A DNA stretch of 5,370 bases from Desulfamplus sp. Lineage in GTDB: Bacteria; Desulfobacterota; Desulfobacteria; Desulfobacterales; Desulfobacteraceae. The stretch lies in the NCBI GenBank assembly GCA_015231395.1, contig JADGBP010000183.1, forward strand, positions 1 to 5,370, in the 5' to 3' direction. Every line of letters begins with the position of its first letter. Within the stretch, counting starts at the first letter, position 1. Shown here piece by piece: positions 1 through 5,266 of this stretch. Both the position numbers and the translations under genes were made by a program. The notes below the pieces were generated by a model. It was given only the letters and a program-made list of their open reading frames with translations, was not told the origin of the DNA and did no database searches.

Positions 1-71
1 AAATAAGATGTTTTTACGGCTGATAAATGATTTTTCACAGCAGGCAAAGATGACAACTGATAACCATAAAC

Positions 72-77
72 AGGAGG
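72..77 (+). promoter_or_regulatory. Ribosome binding site of gdhA
   Basis: AGGAGG lies 10 nt upstream of the ATG at 88. It is a near-perfect Shine-Dalgarno sequence and supports this start. The 71 bases before it (1-71) show no gene and no promoter that I can support. Confidence 0.8.
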
Positions 78-87
78 CAGACAACAA

Positions 88-1455
88 ATGAGCGGCGTAT
101 ATAACACAAAAGATGTCTATGACAAAGTGGTAAGCAGAGATCCTGGTGAAAAAGAATTTCTCCAGGCAGTACATGAAGTATTTGAGTCTGTCAAAGTGGT
201 TATGGAGAGAAATCCTGAATATGGAAAGGCAAAAATTTTGGAAAGAATTGTTGAACCAGAACGGGTATTTATCTTCAGGGTGCCATGGATGGATGACAGA
301 GGAGAAGTCCATGTAAATAGGGGATTCAGAATTCAGATGAACAGTGCTATCGGTCCCTACAAGGGCGGTTTGAGATTTCACCCTTCAGTCAATCTTTCAA
401 TCCTGAAATTCCTCGCCTTTGAGCAGGTTTTTAAGAATGCCCTTACCACTTTACCCATGGGTGGCGGTAAGGGCGGTTCTGACTTTGATCCAAAAGGCAA
501 ATCTGATTCAGAGGTGATGAGATTCTGTCAAAGTTTCATGCTGGAACTCCAGAAGTATATTGGTGCTAATACTGACGTGCCAGCCGGTGACATTGGCGTT
601 GGAGGTCGTGAGGTTGGGTATATGTTTGGAATATACAAGAGAATCAGAACCGAGTTTACAGGAGTTTTGACGGGAAAAAGTCTTAACTGGGGTGGAAGTC
701 TAATACGTCCAGAAGCAACCGGATATGGTTCTGTATATTTTGCTTCGGAAATGCTTGCCACACAGAACAAAACTCTTGAAGGAAAAACATGTCTTGTCTC
801 TGGTTCTGGTAATGTCGCTCAATATACTGCCCAGAAAATCCTTGAACTTGGCGGAAAAGTGGTTACACTCTCAGACTCTTCAGGTTATATCTATGATGAA
901 GCAGGCATTACACCCGAGAAACTCAAGTATGTGATGATGCTCAAAAATATAAAACGAGGCAGAATCAGTGAGTATGCTGAGAAATATTCCAACGCGGTTT
1001 ATACCCGTCTTGACGCATCTCAGTATCACAACCCGCTTTGGAATCACAAGGCAGATTGTGCTTTCCCATCTGCGACTCAGAATGAAATTAATGGTAAAGA
1101 TGCTGAAAATCTGCTGAAAAACGGTGTCTATTTAGTCTCGGAAGGTTCAAACATGTCCACTACACCTGAAGGGGTGGATTTTTTCATTGACAAAAAGATT
1201 CTTTATGGACCCGGCAAAGCAGCCAACGCAGGAGGTGTATCTGTTTCAGGTCTTGAGATGACCCAGAACAGCATGAGGCTCAAATGGTCAAGAGAAGAGG
1301 TTGACACCAAACTCAAACAAATTATGAAAAGTATCCACAAGTCATGCGTGGATGCTGCACAAGAATATGGTACTCCAGGCAATTATGTGAATGGTGCCAA
1401 TATTGCAGGCTTTGTTAAAGTGGCTGATGCCATGCTGGATCAAGGCTTAGTATAA
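88..1455 (+). CDS. gdhA: NADP-type glutamate dehydrogenase (hexameric)
   Basis: This enzyme makes L-glutamate from 2-oxoglutarate, ammonium and NADPH in the cytoplasm, and is an entry point for ammonia assimilation. The 455 residues match the usual length of about 450 for the small hexameric class. The substrate domain carries GPYKGGLRF (89-97, K92), a conserved Lys at K116, the catalytic-Lys motif GGGKGG (125-130, K128) and PAGDIGVGGREVGYM (165-179, with catalytic D168). RPEATGYG (207-214) precedes the Rossmann domain, whose dinucleotide loop is SGSGNVA (238-244) with SDSSG (262-266) at the end of the second strand. VSEGSNM (349-356 region) and KAANAGGVSVSGLEM (377-391) close the active site. 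The close likeness to E. coli GdhA in these motifs favours NADP(H) use, which is an inference. The start is set by the strong AGGAGG. The gene appears complete and intact, and it is probably transcribed separately from gpsA because of the element in the gap. Confidence 0.97.
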   Translation: MSGVYNTKDVYDKVVSRDPGEKEFLQAVHEVFESVKVVMERNPEYGKAKILERIVEPERVFIFRVPWMDDRGEVHVNRGFRIQMNSAIGPYKGGLRFHPSVNLSILKFLAFEQVFKNALTTLPMGGGKGGSDFDPKGKSDSEVMRFCQSFMLELQKYIGANTDVPAGDIGVGGREVGYMFGIYKRIRTEFTGVLTGKSLNWGGSLIRPEATGYGSVYFASEMLATQNKTLEGKTCLVSGSGNVAQYTAQKILELGGKVVTLSDSSGYIYDEAGITPEKLKYVMMLKNIKRGRISEYAEKYSNAVYTRLDASQYHNPLWNHKADCAFPSATQNEINGKDAENLLKNGVYLVSEGSNMSTTPEGVDFFIDKKILYGPGKAANAGGVSVSGLEMTQNSMRLKWSREEVDTKLKQIMKSIHKSCVDAAQEYGTPGNYVNGANIAGFVKVADAMLDQGLV

Positions 1456-1463
1456 GTTTCTAA
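1448..1463 (+). repeat. 16-bp direct repeat, left copy
   Basis: TAGTATAAGTTTCTAA spans the gdhA stop codon. It recurs at 1573-1588 with one mismatch (TAGTGTAAGTTTCTAA). The two copies bracket the inverted-repeat element between gdhA and gpsA. They may be a duplication made when that segment was inserted, or a local duplication; the sequence does not decide. Confidence 0.7.
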
Positions 1464-1470
1464 CAAGAAT

Positions 1471-1574
1471 TATAGTTTTCCAGATAATTAAATTGGCAAG
1501 AGCAATGTAGGGGCAACCCTTTGTGGTTGCCCTTCAAAATTGAGAATATCAAAATATTTTTCTGGAAGTCTATA
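1471..1574. mobile_element. MITE/REP-like inverted-repeat element with a central hairpin
   Basis: This non-coding segment of about 104 bp has near-symmetrical ends. TATAGTTTTCCAGA (1471-1484) and TCTGGAAGTCTATA (1561-1574) are reverse complements at 12 of 14 positions. Its centre holds the perfect hairpin GGGCAACC-CTTTGT-GGTTGCCC (1511-1532). The hairpin is centred within about 1 bp of the midpoint of the segment, and CAAT/ATTG-type symmetry continues outside it. GTAGGGGC...GCCC hairpins are a familiar kind of dispersed intergenic repeat in many bacteria, including Desulfobacterales. I infer a non-autonomous element here; the class is not proven. There is no clean target-site duplication directly at the termini. 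Confidence 0.5.
1511..1532 (+). terminator. GC-rich hairpin, possible attenuator or terminator after gdhA
   Basis: An 8-bp perfect stem (GGGCAACC/GGTTGCCC) with a 6-nt loop lies 56 bp after the gdhA stop. It stands out in AT-rich surroundings. The bases that follow (TTCAAAATTG) are not a proper U-tract, so it is a weak candidate for intrinsic termination. It may instead protect the 3' end of the mRNA, or simply be the core of the repeat element. Confidence 0.35.
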
Positions 1575-1588
1575 GTGTAAGTTTCTAA
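1573..1588 (+). repeat. 16-bp direct repeat, right copy
   Basis: TAGTGTAAGTTTCTAA matches 1448-1463 at 15 of 16 positions. Its final TAA leads into the AAGGA used as the gpsA ribosome binding site. As a result the gpsA leader looks like a copy of the gdhA stop region. Confidence 0.7.
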
Positions 1589-1603
1589 GGATAAATAATA
1601 ATA

Positions 1604-2653
1604 ATGACAATAAAAGATACTGCCACAAATGACAATAAACCTCAAAAAATTGGGGTTGTGGGAGCAGGAAGTTGGGGCACAGCTCTTGCCAATCTTCTGG
1701 CTGAAAAAGGATGTGAAGTGGATCTGTGGGCGTATGAACCAGAAGTGAAGCAAGATATTCTTGAGCATCGTGAGAACAGACTCTTTTTACCTGAAATAAA
1801 ACTTTCTGGTAATATTGCTCCCACTAACGATCTTGAAAGCGTGGTCAGATCCAACAATATCCTTCTGATTGTGGTGCCATCACATACCATGCGGCAGATT
1901 GCCACTCGTATCAGTGAATTTATTTCTCCTGATACCATAGTAATCACCGCATCCAAAGGTATTGAAGATGGTACTTATCTCACTATGATGGGTGTTATCT
2001 GCGAATCTATTCCATGCTTGAATGAAAATCATATCGTTGTACTTTCAGGTCCGAGTTTCGCACAAGAAGTGGCACAGAAAGTCCCTACAGCTATCAGCGT
2101 AGCGTCAAAAAATATTGAGATTGCTACCCGTATTCAGCACATTTTTGCGACAGACTATTTCAGGATCTATGTAAATGATGACCCGATTGGTCTTGAAATC
2201 GGGGGGGCTGTGAAAAATGTTATTGCTATTGCGGCAGGATTTGTGGATGGCATGAATCTTGGTTTAAACACACGTGCTGCTCTTATAGCCCGTGGACTTG
2301 CCGAAATCCGGAGACTTGGCATGAAAATGGGTGCCAAGCCGCATACATTTGCCGGTCTTTCCGGTGTGGGAGATTTGATTTTGACCTGCACAGGAGATTT
2401 GAGCCGTAACTATACAGTTGGAAAACAGTTGGGACAGGGCATGACGATAGCAGCGATACAAGAAAAACGTCTGACTATCGCAGAAGGGGTCAGAAATACT
2501 AAATCTGTCTATAATCTTGCAAAAAAACTGGATATTGAACTGCCCATTATCAACGAAGTTTACAGAGCTCTTTATGAAAACAGCACTCCGGCCAATGCTA
2601 TTGCACGACTGATGACAAGGCAGCTTGGGCATGAAACCAGCGAACTTGAGTAA
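1604..2653 (+). CDS. gpsA: sn-glycerol-3-phosphate dehydrogenase [NAD(P)+]
   Basis: This cytoplasmic enzyme reduces dihydroxyacetone phosphate to sn-glycerol-3-phosphate with NAD(P)H, supplying the backbone of membrane phospholipids. The product has 349 residues; the family usually has about 330-340. The small excess is a 14-residue polar N-terminal tail before the Rossmann strand. Visible motifs are IGVVGAGSWGTALA (16-29, nucleotide loop GAGSWG), VPSHTMR (91-97), ASKGIE (116-121, conserved K118), SGPSFAQEVA (148-157), GAVKNVIAIAAG (201-212, catalytic K204), GLSGVGDLILTC (251-262, D257), SRNY (267-270) and AEGV (293-296). All key residues are present. TAAGGA (1586-1591) lies 12 nt before the ATG, a slightly long spacing. 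A run of seven G at 2201-2207 encodes Gly-Gly before K204 but does not break the frame. It stands 148 bp after gdhA and 82 bp before the tatD-family gene. Confidence 0.97.
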   Translation: MTIKDTATNDNKPQKIGVVGAGSWGTALANLLAEKGCEVDLWAYEPEVKQDILEHRENRLFLPEIKLSGNIAPTNDLESVVRSNNILLIVVPSHTMRQIATRISEFISPDTIVITASKGIEDGTYLTMMGVICESIPCLNENHIVVLSGPSFAQEVAQKVPTAISVASKNIEIATRIQHIFATDYFRIYVNDDPIGLEIGGAVKNVIAIAAGFVDGMNLGLNTRAALIARGLAEIRRLGMKMGAKPHTFAGLSGVGDLILTCTGDLSRNYTVGKQLGQGMTIAAIQEKRLTIAEGVRNTKSVYNLAKKLDIELPIINEVYRALYENSTPANAIARLMTRQLGHETSELE

Positions 2654-2735
2654 AAACATAAGCAGCTTCGCTGCAATTATTGCAGGATTAAAATTCCTAT
2701 ACGAGAACAAAAAACAGCATGGGCATAAATGAAAA

Positions 2736-3728
2736 ATGAACTACCCTCCTGAATACTATTTTTTTGATGCTCACTGCCATCTTCAAGAGCCTGAAATAAT
2801 GTGGGACATTGAAGGAATGATGTCACGCTGGCATAATAACAGGGGAGGTACCCTTGTCTGCTGTGGCACAAAGGAGTCAGACTGGCAGGCTGTTGCAAAT
2901 ATTGCTTCGCAATATGACAATATCCTGCCATCTTTTGGAGTTCATCCATGGTTTGTAGAAAACATTTCAGAAAAATGGTTTGACACTCTGGATAGATATC
3001 TTGACACCAGATTTAACAACAGAACGCCTTTTATGGGTGAAATAGGACTTGATCATGTTCTTAAGGATATTGATCAGGAAAAGCAGGAGATAATCTTTAA
3101 AACCCAGATGGGAATGGCAAAAGAGCGGAAAATTCCAGTTTCAATACATGTACGTAAAGGCTGGGATACTTTTATTAAGATCCTCAAGCATATAGGTCCT
3201 CTGCAGGAAGGAGGATTGATTCACTCCTATTCCGGTTCTGCTGATATGGTTCCATTGCTTGAGAAACATGGTCTGCATATCTCTTTTTCCGGTTCAGTGA
3301 CCCATCCTGCCAATAAAAAAGTTAAAAAGTCACTTAAAGCAGTTTCACCCCACAGGCTTCTGATAGAAACAGACTCTCCCGCTATTCTTCCACGCTATTT
3401 TACTTCCAAGGAATTTCAATCTAACGATAATTGTAGCAAAGCTTCTTATGTACCCATTCACGAAATTCAATCCAACAACATTACTTCTCAAGATTTTCAA
3501 TCTAACAATATTTGCAACGAAGATGTTTGCATTGAGACTGATTTTGCCACCATTGAGACTGATTTTACTACAAAGTTTGTTCCATCGAAAAAAATCTATG
3601 ATATGGGATGGAACGAACCTTGTAATATTTTGCTGGTTGCCCTTGCAGTATCTCAGATTCTTGAGACTACCCTGCCTAAGGTGGCAATCCAGACAGCCAT
3701 AAATGGAAAAGAGCTTTTCCATTCCTAA
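2736..3728 (+). CDS. TatD-family metal-dependent hydrolase with a repeat-rich internal insertion
   Basis: TatD-family enzymes have a TIM-barrel fold and act as metal-dependent nucleases or related hydrolases. The substrate of this branch is unknown. The ligand set is complete: DAHCHL (11-16, H13 and H15), FGVHPW (67-72), GEIGLD (101-106, E102), SIHVRKGWD (136-144, H138), LIHSYSGS (161-168, H163), ETDSP (211-215, D213) and GWNEP (291-295). The protein has 330 residues against the family's usual 250-270. The excess is one block, about residues 224-286, between LPRYFTS and IYDMGWNEP. It holds three QSN(D/N)(N/I) units and two IETDF units. The barrel should tolerate it as a surface loop, so the gene may still be functional. 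No clear ribosome binding site is visible. An in-frame stop at 2730-2732 limits the start to this ATG, just ahead of the HxH motif. A nearby ATG at 2729 is out of frame. Bases 3296-3422 recur inverted at the right end of the window. Confidence 0.9.
   Translation: MNYPPEYYFFDAHCHLQEPEIMWDIEGMMSRWHNNRGGTLVCCGTKESDWQAVANIASQYDNILPSFGVHPWFVENISEKWFDTLDRYLDTRFNNRTPFMGEIGLDHVLKDIDQEKQEIIFKTQMGMAKERKIPVSIHVRKGWDTFIKILKHIGPLQEGGLIHSYSGSADMVPLLEKHGLHISFSGSVTHPANKKVKKSLKAVSPHRLLIETDSPAILPRYFTSKEFQSNDNCSKASYVPIHEIQSNNITSQDFQSNNICNEDVCIETDFATIETDFTTKFVPSKKIYDMGWNEPCNILLVALAVSQILETTLPKVAIQTAINGKELFHS
3296..3422 (+). repeat. 127-bp inverted duplication, tatD copy
   Basis: This stretch is exactly reverse-complementary to 5244-5370. 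A position p in one copy pairs with 8666-p in the other. I compared the whole length by eye and found no mismatch. It encodes TatD residues 188-229, including the ETDSP metal-binding motif, so this is the native copy. The identity stops sharply after 3422, and the other side is limited by the end of the window. Confidence 0.97.
3411..3519 (+). repeat. Three degenerate in-frame repeats within tatD (QSNxN units)
   Basis: Three related units begin at 3411 (GAATTTCAATCTAACGA), 3462 (GAAATTCAATCCAACAA) and 3492 (GATTTTCAATCTAACAA). They encode FQSNDN, IQSNNI and FQSNNI. The spacings of 51 and 30 bp are both multiples of three, so the tatD frame is preserved. This fits local duplication inside a tolerant loop. 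The first unit contains the edge of the 127-bp inverted duplication at 3422. Confidence 0.75.
3530..3571 (+). repeat. 21-bp tandem repeat (two copies) within tatD
   Basis: CATTGAGACTGATTTT plus five bases occurs twice head to tail (3530-3550 and 3551-3571), differing only near the 3' end of the unit (GCCAC versus ACTAC). It encodes two IETDF units separated by AT. The 21-bp period keeps the frame. The peptide resembles the catalytic IETDS segment upstream at residues 210-214, but the codons differ, so descent from it is only a guess. Confidence 0.85.
3702..3723. repeat. Perfect 10-bp inverted repeat at the 3' end of tatD
   Basis: AATGGAAAAG (3702-3711) and CTTTTCCATT (3714-3723) are exact reverse complements separated by two bases. 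They overlap the last codons of tatD. No T-tract follows, so I do not call a terminator. The right arm with its flanks (AGAGCTTTTCCATTCCT) reappears in the tandem repeats downstream. Confidence 0.6.
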
Positions 3729-3768
3729 TTACAAATATGTTCCATATTAAAAACCTTTGTAAATTCTA

Positions 3769-3860
3769 ATTTAACGGGAATTGACAGAGCTTTTCCATTC
3801 CTTATTTAACGAGAATTGACAGAGCGTTTCTATTCCTGATTTAAAGGCAGCCTGACAGAC
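3769..3860 (+). repeat. 35-bp tandem repeats between tatD and the Hpt gene
   Basis: Two full units of 35 bp (3769-3803 and 3804-3838) are followed by a decayed third (3839 to about 3860, ATTTAAAGGCAGCCTGACAG). The full units share ATTTAACGxGAATTGACAGAGC and a TTTCxATTCCT tail, with about four differences. The segment AGAGCTTTTCCATTCCT of unit 1 is identical to the end of tatD (from 3710 or so through 3726), so the array seems to have borrowed the tatD terminus. There are no unique spacers, hence no CRISPR. The array fills most of the 144-bp convergent gap, which holds no gene. Confidence 0.75.
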
Positions 3861-3872
3861 ATTTTCACGGAT

Positions 3873-4199
3873 TTATCCTTTTAATCGTTTTAATTCCTCA
3901 GCGATATCGCTGAGTCCCTGTTTTAAAAAAATAATTTTTTCCGGCATCTGGCTTGGATCACTGTTTTTCGCTTCTGTTTCAAGTTTTGCTGCTGTTTCAG
4001 AGAGTTCTGTCAAGCCAAGATTGCCAGATGCCCCTTTTATTGAATGAGCTGCCATGGACGCACCTTTGTAATTGCCTGCAGCCAGTTCTGTTTCAAAAGA
4101 CTCAAGATCCGTAAACGAGACATCCACAAGCATTTCCAAAAGTTCAACAATATCTTCCTCTTCAACCCCAATATTTGATGCCATCTCTTTAAAATCCAT
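3873..4199 (-). CDS. Stand-alone Hpt (histidine phosphotransfer) domain protein
   Basis: Hpt proteins are cytoplasmic four-helix bundles. They carry a phosphoryl group on a histidine between the receiver domain of a hybrid kinase and a final response regulator. The 108 residues form a single Hpt domain. The phosphorylation motif is AAHSIKGASGNLG (50-62), fitting HxxKGxxxxxG with H52 as the likely phosphosite and K55-G56 behind it. An acidic amphipathic helix precedes it (about 13-40) and helices rich in E, K and L follow. There is no membrane segment. AAGGA (plus-strand 4208-4212) lies 8 nt before the ATG and supports the start. It is convergent with tatD and divergent from the sensor gene at 4631, which makes that sensor a candidate partner. 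No kinase or regulator domain is visible in the window to confirm this. Confidence 0.88.
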   Translation of the reverse strand: MDFKEMASNIGVEEEDIVELLEMLVDVSFTDLESFETELAAGNYKGASMAAHSIKGASGNLGLTELSETAAKLETEAKNSDPSQMPEKIIFLKQGLSDIAEELKRLKG

Positions 4200-4478
4200 T
4201 TTAGTAATCCTTAAATTCTTTAATATTATTTGTTAAATGTTGAATTTTTATCACATCGTAAGAAGTCGTTTTTTTGACTATTTTTAGTGAATATAAGATT
4301 AAATAAATTCCGATTATCCAAAAGATCGGAAATTAACTCTTTACGATTTTATAAATGCGATTTTGTTTAAAAAATGCCAAAAGAGCATACACAAATATTA
4401 TAAAAAAATATATATTGCAATTGCTATTAAGAAATATGTATATGGGACATTAACAATTTAGATTTTTTAATATAAATC
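4200..4478. other. AT-rich divergent intergenic region
   Basis: This region has no gene and is strongly A+T rich. It must hold the promoters of the Hpt gene (leftward) and the sensor gene (rightward). A weak sigma-70-like candidate for the sensor gene is TTGCAA (4415-4420), 16 bp, then TGTATA (4437-4442). In such AT-rich DNA this has little weight. Two small inverted repeats are visible: TTCCGAT/ATCGGAA (4308-4314 and 4325-4331, 10-nt loop) and AGATTT/AAATCT (4460-4465 and 4474-4479). Neither has the form of a terminator. Confidence 0.6.
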
Positions 4479-4479
4479 T

Positions 4480-4615
4480 GTAATGATCATGAGGATTACC
4501 ACAAAAAAATAACTTATAATTATCATGCAAATTACCAAAAAAAACAACCCGTAATTATCATGAGGATTAGCAAAAAACCAACCTGTAAGTATCATGAAGA
4601 TTAGCAAAAAAAGAA
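4480..4615 (+). repeat. Four 34-36-bp repeats with an imperfect 18-bp palindrome each
   Basis: The units begin near 4481, 4517, 4552 and 4586, giving periods of 36, 35 and 34 bp. Each starts with a motif close to TAATNATCATGANNATTA: a TCATGA core flanked by TAAT and ATTA, imperfect in units 2 and 4. An A-rich run of CAAAAAA type follows. Symmetric motifs repeated at regular spacing (a little over three helical turns) directly before a ribosome binding site look like operator or iteron sites. No binding protein is identified, and a plain tandem duplication is also possible. Confidence 0.7.
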
Positions 4616-4616
4616 T

Positions 4617-4622
4617 AAGGAG
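4617..4622 (+). promoter_or_regulatory. Ribosome binding site of the sensor gene
   Basis: AAGGAG lies 8 nt before the ATG at 4631. It fixes this start over the four unsupported ATGs in the upstream repeats. It sits in the tail of the fourth repeat unit. Confidence 0.8.
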
Positions 4623-4630
4623 TAGTTAAT

Positions 4631-5266
4631 ATGGTAGAAATCAAGAAAAAAAGAACTTATAGCATCTCTTTGAAAACTTCTGTAGCATGCAGTATCATTG
4701 TTTTACTTCTATTGACAGTAAGCAGTCTTATTTCCATCAATATGCAGCTTTCCATGTCTAAATTGATTGTTTCTAATTTTGAACAATCCCAAAAAAAATC
4801 CCTTGAAGCTGACTCTTTAAAATTAGAGGAATCACTACTGAGCAATGTTCAGGTTAATACAGGGATATGCAGTAATATTACTCAAAATTTTATCTATAAT
4901 TTTGATCAGAGCGGTCTTTCCGTACTTCTTGAAAATTATTTAAAAATGGATGGTATTATTGCAATAAAAGTGCTTGATGCAGAAGGCAAATCATTTGTGT
5001 CTGCATGGAAAAATCCTGAAATTGCTGTGGGCAGCACAATTCCTGATGATATGCAATTAGATGAAAATCTTTCAGTTGTGGGAGATGCAATTCATGAAAG
5101 TGAAAAAGTGGGAACTGTCAGGATGTATTATACAAGAGATCTTATCAGGCAAGATATTAATAAAAGACAGATGCAGACGGATCAGGCAATTGTCCAATTT
5201 AATGAGCTTTTTCATCTAAACATAAAACAATCGATTATTTCTCAGATTGAAATTCCTTGGAAGTAA
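4631..5266 (+). pseudogene. Membrane sensor (Cache/PAS-like ectodomain), 3' end replaced at a chimeric join
   Basis: The product looks like the input half of a histidine kinase or methyl-accepting chemotaxis protein. After a basic start (KKKR, 5-8) comes one membrane helix (about 16-36, ACSIIVLLLLTVSSLISI). A predicted helix follows (about 40-75), then an extracytoplasmic Cache/PAS-like core with GIIAIKVLDAEGKSFVSAW (108-126) and EKVGTVRMYYTRDLIRQDI (158-176). A long helix (177-204) should lead into a second membrane helix. That helix, HAMP and the output domain are missing. From 5244 on, the DNA is the exact reverse complement of tatD. The last six residues, 206-211 (IEIPWK), and the stop at 5264-5266 are therefore antisense tatD, not native sequence. 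Only about residues 1-205 should be trusted. If the join is an artefact, the real gene is intact and longer. It diverges from the Hpt gene, so a hybrid kinase is one option and a chemoreceptor is another. The output type cannot be seen. Confidence 0.75.

Noticed and set aside
1460..1768. Minus-strand open frame of about 100 codons across the gdhA-gpsA gap
   Set aside because: It overlaps the start of gpsA, runs through the repeat element, and shows no ribosome binding site or recognisable motif. The same holds for the other antisense frames within gdhA, gpsA and tatD.
2201..2207. G7 run in gpsA as a phase-variation tract or a frameshift
   Set aside because: The frame is intact across it, and it encodes the conserved Gly-Gly before the catalytic Lys. 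Seven bases alone are weak evidence for switching.
2662..2674. GCAGC-TTC-GCTGC hairpin after gpsA as a terminator
   Set aside because: It has only a five-base-pair stem with no T-run after it.
2264..2710. Minus-strand open frame of 148 codons under gpsA
   Set aside because: It lies opposite well-conserved gpsA codons. Its product is rich in Cys, Phe and Ser with no domain, typical of a shadow frame.
3781..3844. TTGACA boxes in the tandem repeats, each followed at 17 bp by ATTTAA, as promoters
   Set aside because: The -10 part matches TATAAT poorly. They would read antisense into the Hpt gene, and they exist only because the unit is repeated.
3769..3860. 35-bp repeats as a CRISPR array
   Set aside because: The units are contiguous with no unique spacers. 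The repeat includes copied tatD 3' sequence, and no cas gene is present.
4480..4615. Repeats before the sensor gene as a CRISPR array
   Set aside because: The A-rich parts between palindromes are themselves similar and only about 17 bp long, so they are not spacers.
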